A stretch of DNA of 64,000 bases from Klebsiella oxytoca NBRC 105695. Its GTDB lineage: Bacteria; Pseudomonadota; Gammaproteobacteria; Enterobacterales; Enterobacteriaceae. Position numbers and translations under genes: made by a program. This document shows positions 21,316-30,432 of this stretch, piece after piece (position 1 is the stretch's first letter; each line of letters starts with the position of its first letter). The stretch lies in NCBI RefSeq assembly GCF_001598695.1, contig NZ_BCZK01000008.1, positions 186,001-250,000 of the forward strand. Reading direction: 5' to 3'. The notes beneath the pieces are model-generated. The model had not been told where the DNA came from and ran no database searches. It saw nothing but the letters and a program-made list of their open reading frames with translations.

Positions 21316-23106
21316 GTGCAAACTTTTCAAGCCGATCTTGCCGTTATTGGCGCAGGCGGAGCAGGTCTTCGTGCTGCAATTGCCGCCGCGCAAGCTAATC
21401 CAAATGCTAAAATCGCTCTAATTTCAAAAGTCTATCCTATGCGCAGCCATACCGTTGCTGCTGAAGGGGGTTCCGCTGCCGTCGCGCAGGATCATGATAG
21501 CTTTGAGTACCATTTCCACGATACTGTTGCAGGCGGCGACTGGCTATGCGAACAGGATGTCGTCGACTACTTCGTTCATCACTGCCCGACGGAAATGACC
21601 CAGCTTGAGCAGTGGGGTTGTCCGTGGAGCCGCCGCCCTGACGGCAGCGTCAACGTCCGGCGCTTCGGCGGTATGAAGATCGAGCGAACCTGGTTCGCAG
21701 CCGATAAAACCGGCTTTCATATGCTTCACACCCTGTTCCAGACCTCGCTTCAGTTCCCCCAAATCCAACGCTTCGACGAACACTTTGTCCTCGATATCCT
21801 GGTCGATGAAGGTCAGGCGCGCGGTCTGGTCGCGATGAATATGATGGAGGGTACGCTGGTACAGATCCGCGCCAACGCGGTAGTTCTGGCGACCGGCGGC
21901 GCAGGACGCGTATATCGCTACAATACCAACGGCGGGATCGTCACCGGCGATGGTATGGGTATGGCGCTCAGCCACGGCGTACCGCTGCGCGATATGGAGT
22001 TCGTGCAATATCACCCAACCGGCCTGCCGGGTTCCGGTATTCTGATGACGGAAGGCTGCCGCGGTGAAGGCGGTATTCTGGTCAACAAGAATGGCTACCG
22101 CTATCTGCAGGATTACGGCATGGGCCCGGAAACTCCGCTGGGCGAGCCAAAAAACAAATATATGGAGCTGGGTCCGCGCGACAAAGTCTCCCAGGCTTTC
22201 TGGCACGAATGGCGTAAAGGCAACACGATCCCAACGCCGCGAGGCGACGTGGTCTACCTCGATCTGCGTCATTTGGGCGAGAAAAAGCTGCTTGAACGTC
22301 TGCCGTTTATCTGTGAACTCTCAAAAGCCTACGTGGGCGTCGATCCGGTGAAAGATCCCATTCCGGTACGTCCAACCGCGCACTACACCATGGGCGGTAT
22401 CGAAACCGACCAGCAGTGTGAAACCCGTATTAAAGGGCTGTTTGCCGTTGGCGAATGCTCTTCTGTCGGTTTGCACGGCGCTAACCGTCTCGGCTCCAAC
22501 TCGCTGGCGGAGCTGGTGGTGTTTGGTCGTCTGGCCGGCGAACAGGCCATGCAGCGCGCCACCGAAGCGGGCGAAGCCAATAGCGCCGCGCTGGACGCGC
22601 AGGTCGTCGATATCGAGAAGCGCCTGAAGGACCTGGTGAATCAGGAAGGTAACGAAAACTGGGCGAAGATCCGTGATGAAATGGGTCTGTCGATGGAAGA
22701 AGGCTGCGGCATCTACCGTACGCCGGAGCTCATGCAGAAAACGGTTGATAAGCTGGCCGAGCTGCAGGAGCGCTTCAAGCGCGTGCGTATCACCGACACC
22801 TCCAGCGTGTTCAATACCGACCTGCTGTATACCATCGAACTGGGTCATGGTCTGAACGTCGCCGAATGTATGGCGCATTCCGCCATCGCGCGTAAAGAGT
22901 CCCGCGGCGCGCATCAGCGTCTGGATGAAGGCTGCACCGAGCGTGACGACGTCAACTTCCTCAAGCATACCCTCGCCTTCCGCGACGCCAACGGTAATAC
23001 CACTCTGGAGTACAGTGATGTGAAAATCACCACTCTGCCGCCGGCAAAACGCGTGTACGGGGCGGAAGCGGAAGCAGCCGAGAAGAAGGAGACGACGAAT
23101 GGCTGA
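21316..23106 (+). CDS. frdA: Fumarate reductase flavoprotein subunit
   Basis: A 596-residue catalytic subunit of the anaerobic fumarate reductase. The FAD-binding [10 protein letters not shown] motif is near the N-terminus, [13 protein letters not shown] contains the histidine carrying covalent FAD, and the active-site region [21 protein letters not shown] is conserved. The GTG start ([15 protein letters not shown]) follows an aactggagga ribosome site. It is the first gene of frdABCD and overlaps frdB by 8 bases. Confidence 0.97.
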   Translation: MQTFQADLAVIGAGGAGLRAAIAAAQANPNAKIALISKVYPMRSHTVAAEGGSAAVAQDHDSFEYHFHDTVAGGDWLCEQDVVDYFVHHCPTEMTQLEQWGCPWSRRPDGSVNVRRFGGMKIERTWFAADKTGFHMLHTLFQTSLQFPQIQRFDEHFVLDILVDEGQARGLVAMNMMEGTLVQIRANAVVLATGGAGRVYRYNTNGGIVTGDGMGMALSHGVPLRDMEFVQYHPTGLPGSGILMTEGCRGEGGILVNKNGYRYLQDYGMGPETPLGEPKNKYMELGPRDKVSQAFWHEWRKGNTIPTPRGDVVYLDLRHLGEKKLLERLPFICELSKAYVGVDPVKDPIPVRPTAHYTMGGIETDQQCETRIKGLFAVGECSSVGLHGANRLGSNSLAELVVFGRLAGEQAMQRATEAGEANSAALDAQVVDIEKRLKDLVNQEGNENWAKIRDEMGLSMEEGCGIYRTPELMQKTVDKLAELQERFKRVRITDTSSVFNTDLLYTIELGHGLNVAECMAHSAIARKESRGAHQRLDEGCTERDDVNFLKHTLAFRDANGNTTLEYSDVKITTLPPAKRVYGAEAEAAEKKETTNG

Positions 23107-23833
23107 GATGAAAAACATGAAAGTCGAAGTGGTGCGCTATAACCCGGAAGTGGATATCGCACCGCACAGCGCTTTCTATGAAGTTCCCTACGACGAGCAA
23201 ACCTCGCTGCTGGATGCGCTGGGCTATATCAAAGATAACCTCGCGCCGGATCTTAGCTACCGCTGGTCCTGCCGCATGGCGATTTGCGGTTCCTGCGGCA
23301 TGATGGTGAACAAAGTACCAAAGCTGGCCTGTAAAACCTTCCTGCGCGAATACACCAAAGGCATTAAGGTTGAAGCGCTGGCTAACTTCCCGATTGAACG
23401 CGATCTGGTGGTCGATATGACCCACTTTATTGAAAGTCTGGAAGCCATTAAGCCGTACATCATCGGCAACCCGCGCACGCCCGATCAGGGACCAAACAAG
23501 CAAACGCCGGCGCAGATGGCGAAATACCATCAGTTCTCCGGCTGCATTAACTGCGGCCTGTGCTACGCGGCCTGCCCGCAGTTTGGTCTTAATCCGGAGT
23601 TTATCGGCCCGGCGGCGATCACCCTCGCCCATCGCTATAACGAAGACAGCCGCGACCACGGTAAAAAGGAACGTATGGCGCAGCTTAACGGCCAGAATGG
23701 CGTATGGACATGTACTTTCGTGGGCTACTGCTCCGAAGTCTGCCCGAAACACGTCGACCCGGCGGCCGCGATCCAGCAGGGTAAGGTAGAAAGCTCGAAA
23801 GACTTTCTTATCGCCACCCTGAAACCACGCTAA
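23099..23833 (+). CDS. frdB: Fumarate reductase iron-sulfur subunit
   Basis: A 244-residue electron-transfer subunit. The [2Fe-2S] motif [10 protein letters not shown], the [12 protein letters not shown] cluster site and [11 protein letters not shown] provide ligands for the three iron-sulfur clusters. It passes electrons from menaquinol at FrdCD to FAD in FrdA, in the cytoplasmic part of the complex. Confidence 0.97.
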   Translation: MAEMKNMKVEVVRYNPEVDIAPHSAFYEVPYDEQTSLLDALGYIKDNLAPDLSYRWSCRMAICGSCGMMVNKVPKLACKTFLREYTKGIKVEALANFPIERDLVVDMTHFIESLEAIKPYIIGNPRTPDQGPNKQTPAQMAKYHQFSGCINCGLCYAACPQFGLNPEFIGPAAITLAHRYNEDSRDHGKKERMAQLNGQNGVWTCTFVGYCSEVCPKHVDPAAAIQQGKVESSKDFLIATLKPR

Positions 23834-23843
23834 GGAGTGCAGT

Positions 23844-24239
23844 ATGACGACTAAACGCAAACCCTACGTGCGGCCGATGCCGTCCACCTGGTGGAAAAAG
23901 CTGCCGTTTTATCGCTTCTATATGCTGCGTGAAGGAACAGCGGTCCCCACGGTCTGGTTCAGTATCGTGCTGATCTACGGGCTATTCGCGCTGAAGCACG
24001 GTGCTGAGAGCTGGGCCGGGTATATCGGTTTTCTGCAAAATCCGATTGTCGTGATTCTGAACCTGATCACGCTTGCGGCCGCGCTGCTGCATACCAAGAC
24101 CTGGTTTGAGCTGGCACCGAAAGCTGCCAATATTATCCTCAAAGGCGAAAAAATGGGGCCAGAGCCAGTGATTAAAGGGCTTTGGATCGTCACCGCGGTC
24201 GTCACCGTAGTGATTCTGTTTGTCGCCCTGTTCTGGTAA
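23844..24239 (+). CDS. frdC: Fumarate reductase membrane anchor FrdC
   Basis: A 131-residue protein with three membrane helices (about 25-48, 62-85 and 105-128), one half of the quinone-binding anchor of fumarate reductase. The length and the opening [19 protein letters not shown] are typical. It starts 10 bases after frdB. Confidence 0.96.
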   Translation: MTTKRKPYVRPMPSTWWKKLPFYRFYMLREGTAVPTVWFSIVLIYGLFALKHGAESWAGYIGFLQNPIVVILNLITLAAALLHTKTWFELAPKAANIILKGEKMGPEPVIKGLWIVTAVVTVVILFVALFW

Positions 24240-24249
24240 GGAGGCTGGA

Positions 24250-24609
24250 ATGATCAATCCTAAACCAAAACGTTCTGATGAGCCCGTATTCTGGGGGCTG
24301 TTTGGCGCTGGCGGCATGTGGGGAGCAATTGTCGCTCCTGTCATCGTACTGCTGGTAGGTATTATGCTGCCGCTGGGCCTTGCGCCCGCAGATGCCTTCA
24401 GCTACGAACGCGTGCTGGGCTTTGCCCACAGCTTCATTGGCCGTGCGTTTATTTTTCTGATGATTGTGCTGCCGCTATGGTGCGGACTTCATCGTATTCA
24501 CCATGCGATGCACGATTTAAAAATTCACGTACCCAACGGTAAGTGGGTCTTCTACGGCCTCGCGGCGATTCTGACCGTCGTCACGCTGGTCGGGATATTG
24601 TTCATCTAA
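24250..24609 (+). CDS. frdD: Fumarate reductase membrane anchor FrdD
   Basis: A 119-residue protein with three membrane helices, the second anchor subunit. It starts 10 bases after frdC behind a gaggctgga ribosome site. In E. coli ampC follows immediately; here a terminator and then blc follow. Confidence 0.96.
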   Translation: MINPKPKRSDEPVFWGLFGAGGMWGAIVAPVIVLLVGIMLPLGLAPADAFSYERVLGFAHSFIGRAFIFLMIVLPLWCGLHRIHHAMHDLKIHVPNGKWVFYGLAAILTVVTLVGILFI

Positions 24610-24636
24610 ACCGCTGCTTTAACCTCGACTGCGGCA

Positions 24637-24670
24637 AGCCCGGGAGCAGGATGTTACCGGGCTCTCTTCT
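24637..24670 (+). terminator. Terminator of frdABCD
   Basis: Stem agcccgg / ccgggct with a 13-base loop followed by the pyrimidine tract ctcttct, 28 bases after the frdD stop. It is the likely end of the frd operon. Confidence 0.7.
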
Positions 24671-24738
24671 CAAGAAAAATCTGCCGCATTTTTCCTGCCT
24701 GAATCTACACTTAGCTTAAAACTGGCAAGGAAATAACT

Positions 24739-25269
24739 ATGCGTCTGCTCCCCGTCATGGCGGTTGTTGCCGCTTCATTTCTGCTTATCGCCTGTAGCAC
24801 GCCGACGCCGCCTACCGGCGTCACCGTGGTCAGCCCATTCGACACGCAACGCTATCTCGGTACCTGGTATGAAATCGCCCGTTTCGATCACAATTTTGAG
24901 AGTGGCTTAGAAAAGGTCACCGCAACGTATAGCCTGCGCGATGATGGTGGGCTGAACGTGGTAAACAAGGGATATAACCCCGACCGGGGTATGTGGCAGA
25001 AAACCGACGGCGTCGCTTACTTTACCGGCGATCCCACGCGCGCCGCGCTGAAGGTCTCATTTTTCGGCCCTTTCTATGGCGGCTATAACGTCATTTCACT
25101 GGATAAGGATTATCGCTATGCGCTGGTTTGTGGGCCAGATCGCGACTATCTCTGGCTACTGGCGCGTGCGCCGAAAATCCCGCCGGAAGTGAAGCAGCAG
25201 ATGCTGGATATCGCCAGCCGGCAGGGATTTGACGTGAGCAAGCTCATCTGGGTCAATCAACGCTATTAA
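24739..25269 (+). CDS. blc: Outer-membrane lipocalin Blc
   Basis: A 176-residue lipoprotein. The signal peptide ends in the lipobox LIAC, and the lipocalin signature [14 protein letters not shown] is present near residue 40. Blc is thought to bind lysophospholipids at the outer membrane. The stop overlaps the stop of the convergent gdx gene by 4 bases. Confidence 0.95.
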   Translation: MRLLPVMAVVAASFLLIACSTPTPPTGVTVVSPFDTQRYLGTWYEIARFDHNFESGLEKVTATYSLRDDGGLNVVNKGYNPDRGMWQKTDGVAYFTGDPTRAALKVSFFGPFYGGYNVISLDKDYRYALVCGPDRDYLWLLARAPKIPPEVKQQMLDIASRQGFDVSKLIWVNQRY

Positions 25270-25583
25270 TGAGCGCTCATTTTCAGGCCAATGATGCCAA
25301 TGACAATACATGCCAGGCTGGCAATGCGCATCGGGCTGGCGGATTCTCCTAGCAGGATAATCCCCGTGACCGCTGCGCCAACCGCGCCAATACCGGTCCA
25401 GACGGCGTAAGCCGTTCCCACGGGCAGCGTTTTCATCGCCCATGATAAAAGCGCCATACTGATAACCATGGCGGCAATCGTAATTACGCTCGGCACAAGC
25501 CGACTAAAACCATGGGTATACTTCAGGCCGACTGCCCAGACAACTTCCAGCAGCCCCGCGATAAACAGAATTAACCAGGACAT
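25266..25583 (-). CDS. gdx: Guanidinium exporter (SMR family)
   Basis: A 105-residue small multidrug resistance protein with four membrane helices. The conserved membrane-embedded glutamate ([13 protein letters not shown], residue 13) is present. The family (formerly SugE) exports guanidinium in exchange for protons. A guanidine-II riboswitch lies directly upstream, which supports the substrate. Confidence 0.95.
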   Translation of the reverse strand: MSWLILFIAGLLEVVWAVGLKYTHGFSRLVPSVITIAAMVISMALLSWAMKTLPVGTAYAVWTGIGAVGAAVTGIILLGESASPMRIASLACIVIGIIGLKMSAH

Positions 25584-25596
25584 AAGGCTCCTTTGA

Positions 25597-25640
25597 TGGG
25601 GCCGTCCCCAGATGTGGAACGCTTACGGGTCGTCCCGCAA
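25597..25640 (-). promoter_or_regulatory. Guanidine-II (mini-ykkC) riboswitch
   Basis: Read leftward, two short GC hairpins lie upstream of gdx: CGGGACGACCCG and GGGGACGGCCCC, separated by about 16 bases. Both have the ACGR tetraloop that defines the mini-ykkC class, in which the two loops form a loop-loop dimer around guanidinium. The second hairpin lies about 14 bases from the start codon, so guanidine should relieve translational blocking of gdx. Confidence 0.9.
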
Positions 25641-25722
25641 GGTAGATGATAATCCGCGGAAATAATACACGATGTCGCTAAAGAGAGGAAGAACGGTACG
25701 ACCACGGCCGTACCGCCATGGT

Positions 25723-25869
25723 CTATTGCTGAGCTTTGGTTGCAGCGCCAGAAATCGCATCGCCGCCATCTGAAATATCCTGACCGACACCGCGCGTGGT
25801 GTTACATCCGGTCAATGCTGAGGAGAGGACCAAAACCGTAAAGACCGCTGCAATCGCTTTTTTTACCAT
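25723..25869 (-). CDS. ecnB: Entericidin B lipoprotein
   Basis: A 48-residue lipoprotein ([19 protein letters not shown], lipobox LTGC, then [14 protein letters not shown]) closely matching E. coli EcnB. In E. coli it is a sigma-S-dependent stationary-phase lipoprotein paired with EcnA as antagonist. It lies between gdx and ecnA. Confidence 0.93.
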   Translation of the reverse strand: MVKKAIAAVFTVLVLSSALTGCNTTRGVGQDISDGGDAISGAATKAQQ

Positions 25870-26033
25870 GATGTTATCCTTAATTTACCAGTTTTAGTTA
25901 TCGTGCCTTATAAGCATAGACAACCTGGTTCAGGATGAGGGAATCTCAACGTTTTTTCGGAGAAAAAGAGGTTTAAGGTATTAAGTCAGGAAAAGAAATG
26001 GATTATGAATGAGGATTTCCTGATGAAATCAGG

Positions 26034-26165
26034 TTAGCTGGCAGCGTGAGAAATAGCATGACCCAGGCTTTGGATATCCTCACCCACGCCGCGAGCCGTA
26101 TTGCATCCGGACAGAAGGGCGCAGCTAAGAAATAATAATACCGGAAGCGTTAATTTATGAGCCAT
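26034..26165 (-). CDS. ecnA: Entericidin A lipoprotein
   Basis: A 43-residue lipoprotein with lipobox LSGC followed by NTARGVGEDIQSLG, the entericidin signature. It is paralogous to EcnB next door (shared CNT.RGVG.DI). EcnA is described as the antidote to EcnB. The first residues (MAHKLTLP) differ from E. coli, so the start is slightly less certain. Confidence 0.88.
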   Translation of the reverse strand: MAHKLTLPVLLFLSCALLSGCNTARGVGEDIQSLGHAISHAAS

Positions 26166-26194
26166 CTTCCCTGCCTGCAGTTACGCCGGTAGAG

Positions 26195-26215
26195 GGCGCA
26201 GCGAAAGGCTGCGCC
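26195..26215 (-). terminator. Stem-loop after efp
   Basis: Perfect 8-base-pair stem ggcgcagc / gctgcgcc with loop gaaag, 20 bases downstream of the efp stop. There is no strong T-run; it is a probable transcript end. Confidence 0.55.
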
Positions 26216-26234
26216 AACCGTCTCAGCGCATCGA

Positions 26235-26801
26235 TTACTTCACGCGGGATACGTATTCGCCAGAGCGAGTATCCACTTTGATGACTTCGCCAATCTGAAC
26301 GAACAGAGGAACTTTAACCACTGCACCAGTGGACAGGGTAGCCGGTTTACCGCCGGTGCCAGCAGTATCGCCCTTCAGACCTGGATCGGTTTCAACGATT
26401 TCCAGCTCAACGAAGTTCGGCGGGGTAACGGAGATCGGCTGACCGTTCCACAGAGTAACGATGCATTCAGCCTGATCCAGTAGCCATTTAGCATTATCAC
26501 CAACGGCTTTAGAATCTGCGGCCAGCTGTTCAAACGTCGAGTTGTTCATGAAGTGCCAGAACTCACCGTCGTTGTACAGATAAGTCAGGTTCATATCGAC
26601 AACGTCTGCGCCTTCAGCAGAATCTGTAGACTTGAAGGTTTTCTCTACGCGGGTACCGGTCAGCAGGCGGCGCAGCTTAACGCGCGCAAAAGCCTGGCCT
26701 TTGCCCGGTTTAACGAATTCACTGGCTTCAACTGCATAAGGTTCGCCGTCCATCATGATTTTAAGACCGGCACGAAAATCGTTGCTATAGTAAGTCGCCA
26801 T
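26235..26801 (-). CDS. efp: Translation elongation factor P
   Basis: A 188-residue factor that relieves ribosome stalling at polyproline. Lys34, the residue that receives beta-lysine, is present in the loop [10 protein letters not shown]. Both modification enzymes (EpmA, EpmB) are encoded in this window, and epmB is divergent from efp with 42 bases between starts. Confidence 0.97.
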   Translation of the reverse strand: MATYYSNDFRAGLKIMMDGEPYAVEASEFVKPGKGQAFARVKLRRLLTGTRVEKTFKSTDSAEGADVVDMNLTYLYNDGEFWHFMNNSTFEQLAADSKAVGDNAKWLLDQAECIVTLWNGQPISVTPPNFVELEIVETDPGLKGDTAGTGGKPATLSTGAVVKVPLFVQIGEVIKVDTRSGEYVSRVK

Positions 26802-26843
26802 AAGGCCCTCTGAAACTTTGTTAATTGGTAGCTAAGCCACAAA

Positions 26844-27872
26844 ATGGCGCATATTGTAACCCTAAATACCCCATCCAGAGAAGATTGGTTAACGCAACTT
26901 GCCGATGTTGTGACCAGTCCCGATGAACTGCTGCAGCTTTTAAATGTAGACGCTGATGCGAATCTATTGGCAGGACGCGACGCTAAGCGCCTGTTCGCAC
27001 TGCGTGTCCCACGGGCATTTATTGCTCGTATGGAACCAGGAAATCCAAACGATCCTCTTCTCCGTCAGGTACTTACCTCCCAGGAGGAGTTTATTCATGC
27101 TCCAGGATACTCCACCGATCCGCTGGAAGAACAGCATAGCGTTGTGCCAGGTCTGCTGCATAAATACAGCAACCGCGCTTTACTGTTGGTGAAAGGCGGC
27201 TGCGCGGTAAATTGTCGATATTGTTTCCGTCGGCACTTCCCGTACGCGGAAAACCAGGGCACGAAGCGCAACTGGCAGAAGGCTATGGAATACATCGCGG
27301 CTCATCCAGAGCTGGATGAAATTATTTTTTCCGGCGGTGACCCGTTAATGGCGAAGGACCATGAACTGGACTGGCTGCTTACCCAGCTGGAATCCATTCC
27401 ACATATTAAACGCCTGCGCATCCACAGTCGGTTACCCATTGTGATTCCTGCGCGGATTACCGATACCCTGGTTGCGCGCATCTCTGCATCTTCGTTGCAG
27501 GTGCTGCTGGTGAACCATATTAACCATGCCAACGAGATCGATACCGCGTTTCGTAGGGCAATGAAGAGCCTGCGTATGGCTGGCGTCACCTTACTCAATC
27601 AAAGCGTACTGTTACGCGGTGTGAACGATAATGCGCGCACGCTCGCCGATCTGAGCAATGGGTTGTTCGATGCCGGGGTTATGCCTTACTACCTGCATGT
27701 TCTGGACAGAGTGCAGGGAGCGGCGCATTTCATGGTCAGTGACGAAGAGGCCCGGGCAATCATGCGCGAACTACTCACGCTGGTCTCCGGCTATTTAGTC
27801 CCTAAACTTGCACGGGAAATCGGCGGAGAACCAAGCAAGACGCCCCTGGACTTAGGATTGAAGCAACGATAG
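26844..27872 (+). CDS. epmB: EF-P-specific lysine 2,3-aminomutase EpmB
   Basis: A 342-residue radical-SAM enzyme that makes (R)-beta-lysine from (S)-lysine for EpmA. The SAM/[4Fe-4S] motif is CAVNCRYCFRRHF, and the FSGGDPL motif is near residue 165. PLP-binding features typical of lysine aminomutases are expected in the C-terminal part. Length matches E. coli YjeK (342). Confidence 0.96.
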   Translation: MAHIVTLNTPSREDWLTQLADVVTSPDELLQLLNVDADANLLAGRDAKRLFALRVPRAFIARMEPGNPNDPLLRQVLTSQEEFIHAPGYSTDPLEEQHSVVPGLLHKYSNRALLLVKGGCAVNCRYCFRRHFPYAENQGTKRNWQKAMEYIAAHPELDEIIFSGGDPLMAKDHELDWLLTQLESIPHIKRLRIHSRLPIVIPARITDTLVARISASSLQVLLVNHINHANEIDTAFRRAMKSLRMAGVTLLNQSVLLRGVNDNARTLADLSNGLFDAGVMPYYLHVLDRVQGAAHFMVSDEEARAIMRELLTLVSGYLVPKLAREIGGEPSKTPLDLGLKQR

Positions 27873-27879
27873 CGAATCC

Positions 27880-27904
27880 GTCTGCCGGGCACTGCCTGGC
27901 AGAC
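27880..27904 (+). terminator. Stem-loop after epmB
   Basis: Stem gtctgcc / ggcagac with an 11-base loop, 8 bases after the epmB stop, without a T-run. It marks the end of core synteny before the accessory fimbrial block. Confidence 0.5.
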
Positions 27905-28031
27905 TACCTGTTGCTAATACTTACTGGTGTATAAATACTGACGCTTTATAATTTTCGTAGAACCAGTAATTATTCTTCCAGGGGAGAGTAAAGCGAATAT
28001 AAAAGCAAGCGGTTAATCCATTCATTATTAC

Positions 28032-28598
28032 TTACAAAAAAAGAGAAAGAATGTTTGCGGCGGTCATCACCAATAACAGAGGCAAAATCCACCCGGGTAA
28101 TTTAAATACTGTTGTTTTATCGTCTGTGGAAATTTTTTGCGCATCTTCGCGGACAGCGGAATTATTCATCACATTTTTCTCAATCGGAGGCGAAGAGGTG
28201 CTTGCGGTAACCTGCACATTTTCAGAGTTTTCCGGTTCCTTTTCTTCCGAGCGTAAGAATGAGGCAATATTTGAGCCTGCCGCGAGAACAAACCCGCGCT
28301 GCCTGACTGTAACAATAATATCTTGCGATAATCCTGCTTTCACTAACGACTTTCTTAACAATGATATGTTTTGATAAAAAGTATTCTGCGAAACGACAAC
28401 CCCTCTGGTTTTCCAGACACTATCCAGAAACTCTTCTCGGGATATAATTTTCCCATTGCTTTCCAGTAAAAGTTGCAGGCAGCGTGCAGTCGGCGCGTTC
28501 AGCGTCACGCTCTCACCCTTTTCCCCCACGGGCTGCAACTCATTCATATTTACATTAAAAATAACTTCATTGTTAATGATATATTCATTGAATATCAT
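28032..28598 (-). CDS. Membrane-anchored winged-helix transcriptional regulator (CadC/ToxR-type)
   Basis: A 188-residue protein with an N-terminal OmpR/PhoB-type winged-helix domain (about residues 5-112; APTARCLQLLLESNGKIISREEFLD, recognition-helix region TFYQNISLLRKSL and wing RQRGFVL). A low-complexity linker (115-160) and a single C-terminal membrane helix (about 168-187) follow, with essentially no periplasmic domain. This is the CadC/ToxR-like layout without a sensor. It is divergent from the fimbrial operon and is probably its regulator (inference). AT-richer than its core neighbours. Confidence 0.8.
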   Translation of the reverse strand: MIFNEYIINNEVIFNVNMNELQPVGEKGESVTLNAPTARCLQLLLESNGKIISREEFLDSVWKTRGVVVSQNTFYQNISLLRKSLVKAGLSQDIIVTVRQRGFVLAAGSNIASFLRSEEKEPENSENVQVTASTSSPPIEKNVMNNSAVREDAQKISTDDKTTVFKLPGWILPLLLVMTAANILSLFL

Positions 28599-29089
28599 AA
28601 TCCCTTTCCTCCCTCACCATTCCATATGAAACAAAGATGAATTAAATTCAAATTCATCTTTAGCTATCACAGTACATCCCTTTAAGCCTGCCAGATTAGA
28701 TAATTTCAAAGAAAAATCCCAGCTCTTCCCAGAGCAAAGATAAGATTATCATGATATTTGAACCAAAGGGAAGACTGATTTACAACTATACCTTCCAGGC
28801 ACACTCATTATTATCTACGAAATCTGCTTGTGAAATTGCAACCTTCAATAAACAGAGTTTAAATTCAAACAGAATTCACATGCATTTTATCAGTCCTGCA
28901 CTTAGATTTGTCACCGCTCCGGCACATTACGCTCTATGTATACCAGGTATACAAAATGCGGCGGCAGGAGAATGATAACGATAGCGATCGGGCAGACATA
29001 GCAGAATGTTAGTTATTACCTATCAGACTAATTAACATCTTCGTCTTGACGCTATTCAGGACTTTAGTATCTATAAATGGATTAAATAA
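28599..29089. promoter_or_regulatory. Divergent control region of the fimbrial block
   Basis: About 490 AT-rich bases between the regulator and the major pilin, with no convincing gene. It should contain both promoters. A perfect dyad lies at 28937-28953, and gaattaaattc / aaattcatc repeats occur at 28640-28665. Confidence 0.5.
28937..28953. promoter_or_regulatory. 17-base perfect dyad, candidate operator
   Basis: tgtatacc-a-ggtataca is a perfect inverted repeat about 137 bases upstream of the pilin start codon, in the divergent control region. Its symmetry suggests a dimeric DNA-binding protein, possibly the adjacent winged-helix regulator. That link is inference. Confidence 0.45.
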
Positions 29090-29650
29090 ATGAAAAAAAC
29101 AATTGTAGCTGTAATGGTTGCTGCTTCTGCAGTTCTGAGTGCTCAGGCTTTCGCGGCAGGGAACAGTTCTTCTCTGACTATTCTGGGTAACGTTACCGAC
29201 ACCGGCGAATCCTGTAACGTAACGCCGTCCGCTATGATTTCCGGCGGTTCTTTAACTCTGGACGATGTTAAAGCATCTGTACTGGACGCAATGGCAGTTA
29301 ACACTCCGTATATGTCAACTGCAAAAGACATTGAGTACAAAATCGAAGATTGCCAGAAAGGTGCAACTAATTACACCGGTAACATCAACGTGACCGTAAC
29401 CGGCGACTATATCAGCGGCCAGGACAACGTGCTGACCAACACGGCTGCCAGCCCGGCAACTAACGCTGCGGTTACCGTAGTGAACACCGACGGCACTCGC
29501 GTAAGCTTCACCGGTACGACTCCAAAAGTTGTTGCTTATACCGCGGGTACCCCGTCTTACCTGCGTTATAAAGCTGCATACGTTAAAACTGCAAACGGCG
29601 TTACCGATGGTGCAGTTAAAGGTGTAGCCACCTTTACTATTAGCTACTAA
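29090..29650 (+). CDS. Major fimbrial subunit (chaperone-usher pilin)
   Basis: A 186-residue pilin-like protein with signal peptide MKKTIVAVMVAASAVLSAQAFA. The mature part begins with a beta-strand that could be the donor strand (SSSLTILGNVTDT), followed by two cysteines (ESCNVTP and IEDCQKG) likely forming the pilin disulfide. It ends in an aromatic-terminated strand (ATFTISY), typical for chaperone recognition. A terminator follows before the chaperone gene, the usual way to make more subunit than assembly proteins. The fimbrial type is not assigned. Confidence 0.85.
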   Translation: MKKTIVAVMVAASAVLSAQAFAAGNSSSLTILGNVTDTGESCNVTPSAMISGGSLTLDDVKASVLDAMAVNTPYMSTAKDIEYKIEDCQKGATNYTGNINVTVTGDYISGQDNVLTNTAASPATNAAVTVVNTDGTRVSFTGTTPKVVAYTAGTPSYLRYKAAYVKTANGVTDGAVKGVATFTISY

Positions 29651-29657
29651 TAAGTAC

Positions 29658-29694
29658 AACGGGGTTTGCCTCAGGCAGGCCCCGTTATTTTTTT
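29658..29694 (+). terminator. Intra-operon terminator after the major pilin
   Basis: Stem aacgggg / ccccgtt, with an inner tgcc / ggca pair, then a long T-run. It should attenuate transcription into the chaperone and usher genes. Confidence 0.8.
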
Positions 29695-29710
29695 ATTCAG
29701 GGAATGAATT

Positions 29711-30403
29711 ATGCTGAAGTCATTATTAAGATTAGCTGCAATTTCTTTTATTTCTGTCAGCTTTGTGGCCCAGAGTGGAGTCGTGGTTGATTCAACCCGC
29801 CATCTTTATAAAGAAGGTTCGCGAGAAATCAGTACGAACATTGAAAACAAAGATGACACGCCTTATTTAATTAAATCCTGGGTAGAAGCGTCTGAAGGAA
29901 TGAAAGATAGCTTTTTTATGGTGACTCCCCCGCTTTTCCGCCTGGAGGGCAAGCAAACCAACACGGTACGTATTTTTCCTAACGCGTATATCTCTAAAGC
30001 CCCTCAGGATCGTGAAACTGTCTACTTCTTTAACGTAATGTCTATTCCGCCAACCAGCGACAGTGAAGCTGACAAAAACAAGCTGCAGCTGGCGGTGCGC
30101 CATAGAATGCGTCTTATCTATCGCCCTCGCGCCATTCAGGATATGAATATTAATACCGAAGCTAAAAATCTGCAGTGGCATAAATCCGGTAATAAGATAA
30201 CGCTAAAGAATCCGACACCCTTTTTCATTTATTTTAAGTCGATAAAAATAAACGGCAGAGATATTAGCAACTCAGTCAATAACATTGATGCTTTTTCCAG
30301 CAAAGAATTTACTTTGCCTGCAGGTATAAATGGTTCAGAAATCGAGTGGAAGGTCGCCACTGATAACGGAGGCTCGGGTTCTGCCCACACATCATCGATT
30401 TAA
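29711..30403 (+). CDS. Periplasmic fimbrial chaperone
   Basis: A 230-residue PapD-like chaperone with an N-terminal signal peptide ending near VAQSG. The domain-1 motif TPPLFRLEGKQTNTVRIF is the G1-strand region that donates hydrophobic residues to pilins; the PRAIQDM segment marks the start of domain 2. It lies between pilin and usher, as in chaperone-usher operons. The short F1-G1 region suggests the FGS rather than FGL type. Confidence 0.88.
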   Translation: MLKSLLRLAAISFISVSFVAQSGVVVDSTRHLYKEGSREISTNIENKDDTPYLIKSWVEASEGMKDSFFMVTPPLFRLEGKQTNTVRIFPNAYISKAPQDRETVYFFNVMSIPPTSDSEADKNKLQLAVRHRMRLIYRPRAIQDMNINTEAKNLQWHKSGNKITLKNPTPFFIYFKSIKINGRDISNSVNNIDAFSSKEFTLPAGINGSEIEWKVATDNGGSGSAHTSSI

Positions 30404-30432
30404 ATTTTTTTTGATTGGCCAGGGTGAAAAGT

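Noticed and set aside
28751..28975. 74-codon frame in the fimbrial control region
   Set aside because: It spans the dyad and probable promoters, has no ribosome site and no recognisable domain.
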